A stretch of 64,000 nucleotides of DNA from Eonycteris spelaea (Eukaryota; Chordata; Mammalia; Chiroptera; Pteropodidae). The notes under the pieces are model-generated. The model did not search any database, was not told the origin of the DNA, and worked only from the letters and a program-made list of their open reading frames with translations. The stretch covers positions 1,240,001-1,304,000 of the forward strand of contig PUFA01000310.1 of the NCBI GenBank assembly GCA_003508835.1, written 5' to 3'. How positions within the stretch are numbered: position 1 is the stretch's first letter; every line of letters starts with the position of its first letter. Positions 45,226 through 57,333 of the stretch are shown here, in pieces. The position numbers were made by a program, and so were the translations under genes.

Positions 45226-47094
45226 AAGACAACAACTGGTGAGGTCACATCAGGACATGATGACTGAGCATCGCTCCTGCCTGGACCAGGTAGAAACCTC
45301 CATCAAAGCCTTCGGCGGGCACCGCACCACCCCCTTCACGTGGCTTGCCAGGGACAGGCACACATGCCGAGGGCACACACGGGCATGCCCACTCACCCTC
45401 CCCAGCCATTTGGTCTCCAGCCTGGGGTCTTCCCAGGCAGCACAGCCCCCTTCTCTCCGGCCCATCCGCCAGGCAGCACGGCCACCTCTCTCCATCCCTG
45501 GCATGGTGAGTGTCTGTGCTGCCAGGCAGACTGCTATTAAAACATCAGCAGGGTGGCCTCCACCAAGGTCAGCCATCCAGGGAGCTCCTCACAGCTGCTT
45601 GTTTGTTTATTGGAACATTATCTGGGCTGGGCTGTTTATTTACATCCATTGACGGATTGAACAATAAATATCGTCTCCCAGTAGCAGGCAGATGCTTGCA
45701 ATAGAGCACTCTGGCTGCCGTCTTGCTCGGAATAATCTCCCTAATGAGCCAACAGCACTATTCATCTTTAAAGATGCAGGCCACGCCTGGCATACCCCCC
45801 TTTCCTGTCTCCCGCCACCTCCTCCCCAAACTTCCTGGTCCAGGTCACACCGGCCAGATTTCTGGGCTGGGCCCAGGTATGGGAAGATGGGGTCCTACCT
45901 GGCAGGCTGGAGTGGGGACCTAGAGACGAGTGTCCCAGGGCCTCTGAATTCTCCATGCAGACCCTCAAACCTCACACCACCTTGCGGAACGGGTGGTGGG
46001 CAGTTCAGGCCTCCCTCACAGAGCCAGGGGTGACGGGGTTTGTGGAGAGACATGCCTCACATTCATGGGGTGCCGGAGCCAGAGTCAGGCCTGTTCTTCC
46101 CTCAGGGGAGTCTGTGAAGTGCTCAGAATCCTGACGGGCTCCTGTACAGGTGCCTGCAAACCGGTCCGTCTGCAGCATGGGGACCGTGTAGCGGCGGGCG
46201 GGGGAGACCGGTGAGGTGCCCAGGGAGGGAGGTGGGTCCAGGCTCCTCTGCTCCTCCCAGAGCCTTGAGCACACGGCTTCGGGGCTCTTCGGTCCCCTGG
46301 CTCTTTGTTCTGGCCTCAACCTGCCTCCCACTGAGGGAGAGGAAGTGGTGAGGTCCCCTGGTGGGAAATAGGTGACTAGTGCTTTCTTCTCTGGCTTGCT
46401 ACAGGCTCCAGGGTCACTCAAGAGGGAACAAATAATGTACCTTTTGGATCTTTCTTGTGCAGTTTATGCAGTGGGCTCCCAAAGGTTCTAACTGCCATAA
46501 CCCTGGTCGCTATCACTCAACGTCTTGCCACACAGGCTGAAAATCAGGAGACAGGATGAATGAGCACACTGTAGAGTGCCGGCCCCAGGAGCACAGCAGC
46601 GGCTCCTTTGCCGAATGAATGAATAAATGAACGAATGATCTGAGACATGAACGCTGGGCCCGAGTTGCCGCAGTCGGAATGACCGGATGTACACACGCAG
46701 AGACACAAACACGCACACGCATGCACACACATGCTCTCTCTGTCTCTGTCTCAAACGCGGGAGTCTAGAACTTCCCCTTTATAATCTTAAGACGACGTGA
46801 TGGAGGGCGGGTGATTCTGCTTATTCCGGGTGGGGTGTGGCAGGCCAGGAGGAAGACAGACACAGTGGAAGGTGTGAGCATGTTGGCAGCTTGCTGGTGG
46901 GGAGGTATTTATATCTCTTTAGGCAAGGGGCTCTTTTCATGGAAGAGACGCCAGGTTGGCAGGGCGGCGGATGGGATGACCTCTCGGTTCCCGCCAGGTT
47001 CCCAGGGGCTGCAAGTTTATCTCCTGCCCAGGGCAGCTCACCCTGCCCCAAGCACCCGTTTCTTGTCAATATTCCTATCCCAAACCGAGGGTGG
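45226..47094. other. GC-rich intron with a forkhead-like patch
   Basis: 45590-45720 contains several TGTTTAT/TGTTTGT-like motifs in a repeat-free stretch. An L2-like GAATGAATGAATAAATGAAC end lies at 46614-46635. No exon is seen. Confidence 0.4.
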
Positions 47095-47345
47095 TGATGC
47101 CACTTCGCTTAAATGTCACTCGAATCCACCCCAGTGCTTTCCCTGTTCCGTGACTTATTTCCCTCCACACACTCCCCACCCCTTACGACAGACCCGATTC
47201 ATTTATTATGGTTATGGTTTTCCTCTCTCGCTAGAAGGTGAGCTCCGCAAGAGCCGAGATCTTCACCTCTTGTGTTCGCTGACGTGTGTCAGGCCCTTGA
47301 ACCACATAGTCTGTGCTCGATAAATATTTGTTGAATAATGAATGA
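47095..47345 (+). mobile_element. L2 3' end
   Basis: ACTTCGCTTAAATGTCACTCG, AGAAGGTGAGCTCCGCAAGAG, CACATAGTCTGTGCTCGATA and AATATTTGTTGAATAATGAA are the ordered end of L2. Confidence 0.85.
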
Positions 47346-50174
47346 TGGAAACGCTTGAACTATACTCATCGGCCTCTTAACCCATCCTCATGACGTGCAT
47401 CTTCCTTATTTTACCGTGAAGGAACCACGCAGTTGGGGATGCCCTCACTGGAGATCCGGCAGCAGGAGAGGAGCTGGAAGTGTCCCCCCGGCCCCCCCTC
47501 CCACACACCCCAGTGGCCTGAGGTGCCCTGTGTCACGCAGAGTAGACTCTACAACATGCCGCAGCCACGGCCCCTCGCCTTGAGTCCCAGGGCTCGGAAA
47601 ACGGGCATAGACCCGTGTGCGCACTGCTTCCTTAAGCTGCCCCCGAAGAGCATAATGAGGGCACTTTGTTTTGATTTCCTGATTCCAGCCAGGAGAAAAA
47701 GGATGCAAAGGGGACCACACGAGTGTAAACAGTAATTAATTAGACAGGCCCCGTGCGTGCACAAATCCTGCGCCGTGTTACCGAACACTGTCGGGACAAT
47801 GGGTCCCTTCGGGTCTCTTGTTAGACATTCGTAAAGCCAAATAGTGGTTTCTAGGTTGCCGCCAGGACTTCTCGCCCCGTACCGAACAGATCAGAGGGAT
47901 CAGGGACAATGGCCTTCCACCCCTGCCCTATCTGCTTGGGTGGTGGTGACCCAGGGAACACAATAAAACTTCAGGGGAAAAAGATGCTGAAGAAACGTAA
48001 AGGAAAGTCAATAGGGTTGATAGGAAAGGAAGGGCCAGGAACAGGTTCCAGCCAGCCGGTTTTAAATGCGAAATATTTAAAAATCTGCCTCTCTGGCTGC
48101 ACCCTTCCAAAGAGGCTCATTCGAGAGAACGGCAAGGTGCAGGCTTGAAACCTTGGCGGGTCGGCCCGAGTGTGACCCTAGAGTCACCACTGATTTGAGT
48201 AGCCTGCACCCCAAGCCTTGATTGGCCATTTTCCACGTTTATCTGGCCCCAGAGGAGCCTGCCAGGCGGCTCCCCATCCTAGAAAAACAAGTGCAGATGA
48301 ATAGATAGTTGATCTGCCACCTGCCGCACACTTTGCCATGTGCTTTACACACACATCAGCTCATTCCGGCGTCTGGCAAACGAGCCGCACTCGCGCGTGT
48401 TTCCAAAGGCCAGAACCCCCTGGCTCCTGGGAGGGGGCGGGCAGGCAGAAGGGCGAGGGGTTATCGCAGATGGTGTGGATCCCGCTTAAAAACAAAACTC
48501 GGTGGCCTCAGACGACCTCCCGAACTTTCCCGAGTTTCACTTTTCTCAGATAAGAAACAGAAATGAAACAGGAAGAACAACGCGCGTTGTTAATGCTGCT
48601 TCGGACACGGTGAGCGCGTGCGCACACGTACCACACTCCGCGGAGTGAGGGGCCGACGGCTGGTCCTTGGCGCAAACGTTCTCGGCGAGCACCACGGAGG
48701 CAATTCAATACCCGAGACCCCGCGATCCCGCTCTGCCCCACTGGAAGCAGCGCCCCTGTGTGCTATGGAAAGAGAGATTAATGTGGCCCCCAGACTGGGC
48801 TCCCACCAATGTGCCAATGTGACCAGGTGACAAGGCCAGGCGGCCAGAAAGAGAGAAGGCACCCCACGGTTCAGCTCTGGGCGCACAGCCGAGGGCACGG
48901 ATGGCAGGATCTGAGGGGTGGGTGTTCCACCACGGGGACCCAGAGACCTTCACGCGGCTGCCTCAGAACTGGAGGGCTTGTCTGGGAAGCCCCACGTCTG
49001 GGTGAACTGGCTACAATTCAGAAAGCCAGAACTTTAGGGAGAAATGGGGACGCAGCGGCAGGCCTGTGGTTTGGGGACGTGGAGTCCCACAGCCTGGCCT
49101 CACGGAGCACTGAGCACCCATTAAGGGGAGAAAGCTGGCAGGGCGCTGAGGAGGAGCAGGGCTGGGCTCCTAAGGACGAGGCAGGGGCCCTATGTGGTGT
49201 CGGTGACGGTTTCAGACCGAGAGTCGAGACCCGCGATTCCTGCCCCACGCTCCCCAGCAGCCCTGGGGGCAGCCCTCTACTTCCTGCCCTCCCACGTACC
49301 CTCTGGGCTTTCCTGTGAAGTGAAGGGTTGGGGGGCACCAGCTCCTCTCTTCCGTGGCCCCCACAACTGCGGCGGCCACGGATGGGTTCATGAACAGAGG
49401 CACAGCGGGAGCGGGTGGGCAGGCAGGCGGGGCGGCGTGCAGCCAGCGTTTCTCTCCCGCTGGAAGCGTAGCCTCCTCTGGAGTGGGGTCCAGAAGCCGC
49501 TGAGTGCGGCTGGACCTGACGAGGAGAAAACCCCCATCCAGCAGGTGCACCCAGAGAAACCGGAGCAATCCCGAGTCCTAACTCAGAGGCTGGACGTTTC
49601 CGGCACGGAGCTTGGCACGGCGCAGGGAGTCCATCATGGAGTGTGGACGGAAGGAGGAAGGTGGCCCTTGCTTAGGCTTGTCCGGGTTTTGTGCCAGGCT
49701 CGGACGCGGCTGCACCTGCCCCGACCCCTTCACCTCCCAGCTTGTACCAGTCACCACAGGCTCCCGTCCCTCCCGCGCCGAAGTCCACGCCCTCCTGCCA
49801 CCTGCGGATGGGACTGGCTCTGACCCCTTCCTCATCTTTGCCCTGACCGTTTCCATCTCAGGGGGTCTATTACATATTGTCGTTGTGCCCCTAGAGCAGA
49901 GCCAAACTCTCCGCCCCCAGGCCTCCTCACCGGCCCTCCCCCACCACAGGACACCTCTCCTCCTCACCCCAACGATCCCGGACCCTGCCACCGAGAGCGG
50001 CCGGAGGCACACCCTAGTCTTTCCTCCGTGTGGCCTGCCTCTCTCGCCAGGCTTTCCTGTTCCCTCGCGAATGAGTCCTCTCTGTGTTCTGCCGACGACC
50101 CCACGGCCATCAGTCCTTCTGAGTCGGGTACAGTCCTCCACAGGCGCTCCCAGAACCCCTGCCTCACTCCGACC
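47346..50174. other. GC- and CpG-rich intron sequence
   Basis: No exon was recognised. The long frame at 49612-50283 and its partners on both strands are Pro/Ser/Arg-rich and overlap each other, as expected of chance frames in GC-rich DNA. Confidence 0.45.
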
Positions 50175-50420
50175 ACCTCCTCACGCCACGTCGCCTGCGG
50201 CTACACGGGCGGCCACTTCAGGCTGCCTGCCGCGCGCTTCCGCTCGTGCCGAAGTCTGTCCTCTGCGTCCACGCGACGCGTGAGCCCCGTTCGCCGCTGA
50301 GATGCCAGGGCCTTGAGGGCGGGGCCGCGGCATGGCGCACAGGGCTGCGTACCCGCCACGCTGGCGTCCCGATTCTGTGGTTCACACGGGCCGCCTCGGA
50401 AAGAGCTTTTCACGCTTAGT
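50175..50420. other. CpG-dense stretch
   Basis: CpG is frequent here (for example GCCGCGCGCTTCCGCTCG and CCACGCGACGCGTGAG), more so than in most of the window. It could be an intronic CpG island or regulatory element. No TATA box, recognised promoter or exon follows. The segment AGGGCCTTGAGGGCGGGGCC resembles an L2 end, so part may be an old repeat that kept its CpGs. Confidence 0.45.
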
Positions 50421-50639
50421 AATACCCTCAGCGGAAATACGGGGTGCCGCGTTCCCTGGTCAAGAGTGCTGCCCGGGTGCCATCAGCTGGATTACGAGAC
50501 GCTGTTATGAAAGGGTGCCTGGGACGTCGAAGGGAGCCAGGGCGCACGGCGGTCATGGCGGGGTAGCGAGCAGTCGTGCTCAGAGAGTGGGTGTGAAGGC
50601 GACGATGAGACATTGCGTGGATGGTGAGAATGCAGCAGA

Positions 50640-50740
50640 GCACAGTCCCTTATAGCCAGGTCCTCAGTGGCTTTGTGAAGCCAGAGTTGCTTAATAGGCG
50701 TTTAGTAGATTAACGGACGAACGCATGAGTTCCCTCGACA
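50640..50740 (+). mobile_element. Possible L2 terminus
   Basis: GCTTAATAGGCGTTTAGTAGA followed by TTAACGGACGAACGCATGAG resembles the L2 'CTCAATAAATGTTTGTTGAATGA' end with CpG-rich changes. Confidence 0.4.
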
Positions 50741-51022
50741 ACCACAAAAAAAAACCAAACGGGTCCCAGCATCCTCAGAGACTCTCTCGGGCTGGCATCC
50801 ATGCACGCCCTGTCCTGAAAGGCCCATCAGCCCTCTTTCTGACACCAAGGGCAGCAGCGGCCGCAGCCAGCTCGACAGGTTCCCCCTCATCAGACACTGT
50901 TCATTGCTGTCTGCGGGGAAGCCCCATGGGACTGCCACTCAGCCCCTGGGCACCATTTGGCAATTTCCTTGACAAAAATAACCCAGGGAGCATCAGACAA
51001 GTGTGTTTCACCTTAACATCTA

Positions 51023-51040
51023 CTCTCTCTCTCTCTCTCT
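51023..51040. repeat. (CT)9 run
   Basis: Nine pure CT dinucleotides. Confidence 0.95.
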
Positions 51041-51699
51041 GATGAGCTCTGGGTCCTTCCCCTGAAGCCTCACCAAGCTGCTGGGCATCTCACCCAGCAT
51101 TTTCGTGGGCATCATCCAAGGACAGCTGTGTGTGTCTGTGAGGTTAAAAACAGCCTATGTTTACTTAATGCAAAAAAAAAAAAAAATGAAGGCACAGGCT
51201 TCCCAGAAGGTGGAGAACACAATTCCTCGCACAGGATGCGGAGTCCCCACCAGCCAGCTCTCACAGTGCTGACCGCGTGGTACATCCTTGGGAAGCAGCT
51301 TGGTTAGGGTGACGTCCCCCTGACTCCTGGTGGAATGGTGGAGGGGCAGGGCCATGCCGCTAGATTCGCAAAGTCCTGAAACGGGCAGAGATTCAAGTTT
51401 TGTTCACCTGGGGGGTATATCCCAGGATTTAAAAGTTAGTCCCAGCTCCTCCTGGGCCATCCAGGATTTTTCGTGTGTGGTCCAATGAGGGTCAGAAGTA
51501 CGTGTGAGACTTACGCAAGACTCAGTTCAGCGTCACCGTCCCCAAGAATCCTCCCCCGCCGTCTCCTGGTAGAGAGTCGCGGCTGCCCCCTTGGGCTCCA
51601 AAGACACTGCCCACGTGCCGTGATGATGGCACCAGTGGCACTTCCCCATACGGGTCATCACGTGTGCCCTCGTGCTTCCTGGCCTCTGGGCTTCTCGGG

Positions 51700-51830
51700 G
51701 GCCGGGCCCTATTGCCTACCTCTCACCCAGGGCCACACAGCCAGGGACTGGAGCCCCAGACTGGAGGTGCCTGGCTTCGAACCTGTCCTCGGCAACCTCG
51801 TGCTATGGCGACGATGTTCATTATCCTCTG
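51700..51830 (-). mobile_element. MIR fragment
   Basis: CACCCAGGGCCACACAGCCAG, AGACTGGAGGTGCCTGGCTTC and GAACCTGTCCTCGGCAACC: the reversed MIR head and core. Confidence 0.6.
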
Positions 51831-51944
51831 TTAAAAATGTTACTGGGGCTCCTTTGAAGTGTGCACCTCACTCCGTGCCAAGCGTTCCTTAATTCTTCCT
51901 CTCTCCCGCACACCTCCCCCGGCAGCCACTGCCCACATTTGGCT

Positions 51945-51945
<1 letters not shown>

Positions 51946-51983
<38 letters not shown>

Positions 51984-52417
51984 AGCAGCTACTCTGAGAA
52001 AGAAACACTTGGACCGATTTCAAATGAGAACCCAGGAATTCATGAGGCCCAGGGTGAGGCATGTGAATGGTCTGTAGTCAGAAAGTCCTCTCCCAGAGAC
52101 ACGGCGAGGAACGACTTCCCCGGGCTGAGCATTCTGGAGTGGAGAAGGGGGTCCCTGTCTGGGGATGACATCACCAGACAGAGCTGGAATGCACAGATGC
52201 AGAAAGCTGAGGGGCCCCGGGGACAGGAGGGAGTTTGGCCGTGATATCACAAAGGGTCTTTTTGAGCACTCTTCATCCCGAGGAAACCACAGAGACCCGC
52301 CCCCACCCTCAGCAGAGGGGCCTAAAGACACTCCTCCAATCAGCCGGGTGACCTTTGATCCAGTGAGGGGAGTCTGGAAAAAAGCGGGAAGTAAGGGGGC
52401 TGAAGAGCCTTGAAGAC

Positions 52418-52449
<32 letters not shown>
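51946..52449. repeat. Block bounded by T34 and A31
   Basis: A pure run of 34 T (51946-51979) and a pure run of 31 A (52419-52449) enclose 439 bp of GC-balanced sequence that I do not recognise. The two runs are complementary and could pair as arms of a large hairpin. The inner sequence has no long open frame and no clear repeat landmarks. It could be two oppositely oriented retroposons or one retrocopy next to an older poly-T. Confidence 0.85.
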
Positions 52450-52452
<3 letters not shown>

Positions 52453-52690
52453 GTGCCTGTATGGGCCACTCTTTCTGCCAGAAGCATGTGGAGTTAATTG
52501 TAGAGAAATGCATTTTAAATAAGATATTGGAAAACCATCCTCTCCGTCACCAGCCACAGTTATTACAATTATTTATATGGCATCGCCAAGGTCCATGTGT
52601 TTCACATTGCAATTAAGCTATTGATCTAGCAGCTCTGAGGCACTGAGCAGAGGAACCCACAGCAGCCACTCCTGGTCCTGCGGGAGTTAT

Positions 52691-52722
52691 CCCTCCCCCC
52701 CCCCCACCCCCCCCACACACAC
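52691..52722. repeat. C-rich run joined to (CA)n
   Basis: Long C homopolymers broken by single A and T bases run into ACACACAC. It is slippage-prone, and its exact length should not be trusted. Confidence 0.9.
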
Positions 52723-52944
52723 TCAGATGTGGAAACGAGACCAAGGCAGAAGTGAACAAGAGCGCGAGAGTCTCGGTTAGAATGTTAACATTAAGAATCA
52801 ATATGTTGATACAGTATATTAATGATATGTTAACATAGTAATAATATGTTCCTTTCTGCGTCTGGGCAGCACTTACTCTGCCACGGTGTTGTTTTCTGGG
52901 CTTGGCCAAGAAATTGTAAGTGTAGTGATGAAGCACATGGGTTT

Positions 52945-53140
52945 CAGAGGCCATTGACATGGGCCCCAAACCCAGTTCTGCCGTGAACCACCTATGTGAC
53001 CTTGTGAAACGAGTCCACTTCTCCGACTCCTTGCGTCCTCATTCATAAAATGTAAAGGGTAACAGTACCTGCTACGTGTGGCCAAGGAAATGAGTTTAGC
53101 ACACCACCTGGCACATAATCAGGGCTAAAGGAAAGTTTTC
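52945..53140 (+). mobile_element. MIR SINE
   Basis: CCACCTATGTGACCTTGTGAA, CTTGCGTCCTCATTCATAAAA, GTAACAGTACCTGCTACGTG and CCACCTGGCACATAATCAGG form a nearly complete sense MIR. Confidence 0.8.
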
Positions 53141-55518
53141 AGCTGTAATCATCAGAAGTTCACAAGATACTTATTCACCCAGGACACATCTATCTTAACT
53201 CATGTTTCTTGGTTAGTTACATCATTGCTAAGAAAGAGAGGACAACCTTGGTCTCCTGTGAGCCTCAACACTGACATTTCTGGTAGGGCGAGTGGCATTC
53301 TTCTGGACCTCCTCTGCAGCAGGCCTCCTGGATGGGGGTGAGGATGGTTCCTGAACTCCCACCTCCTGACTAGCACACTCCACCCCAGAAACAGACTCTC
53401 TGTCTCCATTATTTTTCTCAAGCCCGGAGCCAATATTAAGCTAACAATGGCAACACGAAGTTTCATTTCTAAAATGCATTTGAAGGATTACTTAATGTAT
53501 TTTTAAAAGGATATGTTAAGGGGTAAAATGTATTGGATGATGGGAGTCTGGACTGGATGAAAATAATTTCCCTTTATACACTTTTTTGCTATAGGAGGTG
53601 GCATGTTCCCAGGACACGGTTTCTTACATTGGGTGGTGTAGACAGGGAGAGACTAGAAACAAAGTGTCTGTAACAGACTGTGACATTCATTTTGGTCTAG
53701 CCTCCAGGCAGTGGGGATTGCGAGGAAAATAGAGGTAGAAGGTGAAGGAGCTTGAAGAATCAGTAACAAATCTGGATTGTCACAGCTGAATGGCCAAGAG
53801 AATGGCAGGACCAAGGTGCAGGTTGGGAGGGAAAGCTGGCGTGGGCGGGAAACTGAAGAGTGAGTCTGGGAATGGGAAATGACGTGGCACGTCTAATTGT
53901 GTCCCGCGCCTTTGGAAGTTCAGGTTCGGGACCGTCGCTTGGGTAGAAAGTTCATGGCTAACGACTTGTCTTTTGTCACTGCCATTCTAGATGTGGACTC
54001 CGAAATCATGACACAAAAACACTCCGCGAAGCCAGAATTTAGACCACCGTGCCAGGCTGGCACCTCTCATCCTCTTTCTGAGGGTCAAATCTGGCCCATG
54101 TCATAGATTCCAGAACGTAGGTCGGACAGTCAGCGGCGAAAGGGAGGAACACACAGTCACCTTCTCCTGCCTCCCTTCATGCGGCACCCAAACAACCACG
54201 AAGGGCTCACTCGGTTGAGACATGAGGACGTTCTTCTCCTCTCTCCTACCCAGCTGCTTAAACAGGCTCCGTGCCTTGACCTGCACGAACTGACAAATAA
54301 AGGGACAGTCACGGTGAGGAACACACCGAAGCCACGCCTACCCAGGTCTCTTCTCTACATAGTCACCGCCAGCCTTGAATTCCCGACTCGAGGGACTCCG
54401 CTTTGCCTTAAGCATCTTTTAAGTTTTAAATATTCTGACGAGAAATGGGCGTGGTGAAGTGAAAAATCTGGCCCGGAAGTGGTTCAGGAGATGGGACAGG
54501 CCCCATTTTGGCCAAGTCTCCCCAACTCTTGGGGACCATCAACAAAGTGATGAGTTTAGATGCACTCCCTCTAAGGTCCAGATTATACAATTATATCACA
54601 CACAACACACACACACACACACACTTATTGTTAGCTCTGATTCTCCCATGACCAGAGAGAACGGGCGTGCCCAGTGAGAAGTTAAAGGAGGGAAGAACAC
54701 AAACTAGGATGGTTCAGGAGGGAGAAGGAGGCGGCATTTGTGAGAAAGCAAAGAGAAGTCTCATTCTGTGCCCCAATTTGCTATGGCTGGGTTCAGGCAT
54801 TTCTCTTCAAAGTTGGTGTCATTTTCAACATCTGAAGTTATCTGTCACTATGAAAAAAAAATCCCAGGGTTTACCTTCCACACTGACCGAAGACTGAAAA
54901 CCGAGTGAAGGACAGACAGACAGACACCCTGGGGGTTGAGCCTGTGCTCTGGCCCTTCCTCCTTATCAGACTTTTTCCCTTTGGTCACCTATGGTCGGCG
55001 CATGCCCGTGGTCACCACCAGGGGTCGCTGGTCCCCTTCTGCTTCTTGGGGCCTTCCAAAGTTTGTCCCAATAGCCTGAAGGGGACAGGGAGTCCGATGG
55101 TGGAGGGGAGGAAAAAGGTGGGGGAGCTGAGGGTTGGGAAACCTCAGGAAAGAAGGAGATTGAACAAGTCAGGACTCCCCAGGCTCCTAGAGAGGCCCCA
55201 CTGACTCTCCATAGCACAAGGCCCCGGGCCTGGATCAGAATGCCCCTCCGCCCCGGTCTGCAGACTGGAGCCCATCGACTGGACTTTACGTCCTGTCCCT
55301 CAACGTAGGGACACCTGCAGAAGGTGGGAATGGAAACACCTCTTTGCTCCTTTTCAGCCCTGCTGGCCTTCTGCGCATGTCAGCCTGCTGTGTTGCCAAG
55401 TGAGGGAGAGAAAAGAAACCTGGGGTGAAATGGTCTCGCGTCGCTTAATTTCCTCCTGGATTTCTTAGCAGGTGATTGTTTCCTCGGCCTCCAATGGATG
55501 GCAAGCACTTTGGAGAGT
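53141..55518. other. Anonymous intron sequence
   Basis: Only the (CA)n run at 54597 stands out. No gene or clear mobile element. Confidence 0.45.
54597..54624. repeat. (CA)n microsatellite
   Basis: CA dinucleotides with one AA interruption. Confidence 0.95.
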
Positions 55519-55583
55519 ATTATTCTTATTCTTATTCTTATTCTTATTCTTATTCTTATTCTTATTCTTCTTATTATTATTAT
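55519..55583. repeat. (TATTCT)n then (TTA)n microsatellite
   Basis: Eight or so hexamer units of CTTATT pass into TTATTATTATTATCATC. The alternating Arg-Ile, Asn-Lys and Phe-Leu frames seen here are only the repeat. Confidence 0.95.
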
Positions 55584-56989
55584 CATCACTACATAAAGGT
55601 GTCAGATACCTGAGAATAATCTTATCCCCCATTCTCCCAAGCTTCTTGTTTATCCAGTTGAAAACCATGCTCTTCATCCATAGCTACCGCTCCCTGACTT
55701 TTTAATTTGGTGCCTGAGATGAGCAGGTCAGAGCATCTGGGAGCAGGGGAGAGATTTCTGTGGCTGGGGCCTGGGTGACAGAGGACCAGAGGGTCTCTCA
55801 CACTGGTCTTCTGCGTGCGACCTCTGAGAGATTCATTTTCTCTGGTTCACATCATTGCTGAACTTTAATTGAGCACCTACCGTGTAAAATCCCGCTACAG
55901 AGGACTCAAAGGGAGTATTACAAAGGGTTCAAAGGTAATTCGGCTTACGGGTTTCTTGTCTAAAACAACTAAGCTACAAAACACAATGTAGAAGGCAGTT
56001 TTGCATTTATTTGCTAATCTAATTCACACCCCCCACATAGTAGGTGCACGATAACCATTTGTGGATTTAAGACGTGACCTACAATTCTGATGAGAGTAAG
56101 AGGATGGATGAAGCACATGGAAATACCAAGCTGCGTGTGTCCATGAAAACGAAAGGATGGTTAATGCTGAGGAGGGCCCTTTAAGAAATCACAATACGAG
56201 CTGACCTTCGAAAAGAAGGAGCTGTGAGGAAGAATGTGTCCTCACACCGGCTGGCACAAGAAAAGGCAGGGACGGAGGAGAGTGTCACTGTGTGCAATGG
56301 GGAGCTATGGCCAGGGCATGCGACATTAAAATGGCACGGTAGGAGGGAGGCCCGGGATGCAGGTCGGATGCAGCTATGAGAGACCCTGGAATACTCTTTA
56401 AAGCACCAGGCTCTAATCTGTAGGCAAAGGGGAAGCGTCATCTTCTGATACAATCTGAGTTTTGCACAATGGAGGTGATAATCTTCACCCTATGCTTTCA
56501 ACTTGGAGACTCCGCTGTCAGACCTTGAAGATGAGCATTTTCATCCCTTTCACAAAGGTGGGAACTACGGATCGTCTCAAACAAAACGCTACTACCCCGG
56601 CATGAGGCTGCCGACTTCGTGCCGGTAGGTGGACCATATTATTAAATAATCCACTTTCTCCCAGTTCTCTTACAGCCCATGTCTTGTTTGGGTTCAGGGA
56701 ACAACACATTTCTTCCCAACGAACTCTCTGACTGGAGTTTTGGAAAACTTTGACGTTCTTAACATGAAAGGCATCAACCAACTTAGAATCGTGGAAAAGA
56801 GTGGTCTCAGTAACAGCATTTTATTTAGCAGTTCTTCTGTTGAGATCCTAAACTTTCATCAGCCTCCGGGCCAAGAAATTAAAACCCAAATTTAACGCTT
56901 GCCTATACAGCAGTTACTCAACTAACAATAGCTTCGCATTTCTAACGTCGAAAAAGGTTTCATGTCCATTATTGTAGTGCATCCTCATA

Positions 56990-57070
56990 TTGGTGTGTCG
57001 AAGCTAATTTCGTAGTGTCTTTAGGCCCCAGCCCTCTGACAGATGAGGAGCGAAAACCCAGATCTTAAAT
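56990..57070 (-). mobile_element. Possible MIR fragment
   Basis: GCATCCTCATATTGGTGTG and CTGACAGATGAGGAGCGAAAA recall the reversed MIR core. It is short and weak. Confidence 0.35.
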
Positions 57071-57333
57071 GACTGCTCGTATTCATGCCACCATTGTAGT
57101 TCCATAAGGTCTTTTTACTCCTGAGCCTATCGCCCTCGCCATGCTGTCTTGGCATTCACTTCCTGTCAACAATCCTGTAAGTAAGGGATGAAGGCATGAC
57201 CAGGAAAATCCAGTGCTTGGTCCTACATCTCCCCAGTTCCAACAGTTCAGAGGGCGATGAGTAAATAGAGTGTTATAAAACTTCCTGTTGCTTGGGCTTA
57301 GTTCTTTTATTTTGTATTAGGTGGGGTTGAATT

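Noticed and set aside
49612..50283. Longest open frame in the window (223 aa, plus strand)
   Set aside because: It overlaps long frames in other phases and on the other strand in CpG-rich DNA, is Pro/Ser/Arg-rich without any domain, and has no splice or promoter context.
55380..55705. Arg-Ile, Asn-Lys and Leu-Phe repeat frames
   Set aside because: They are caused by the (TATTCT)n array.
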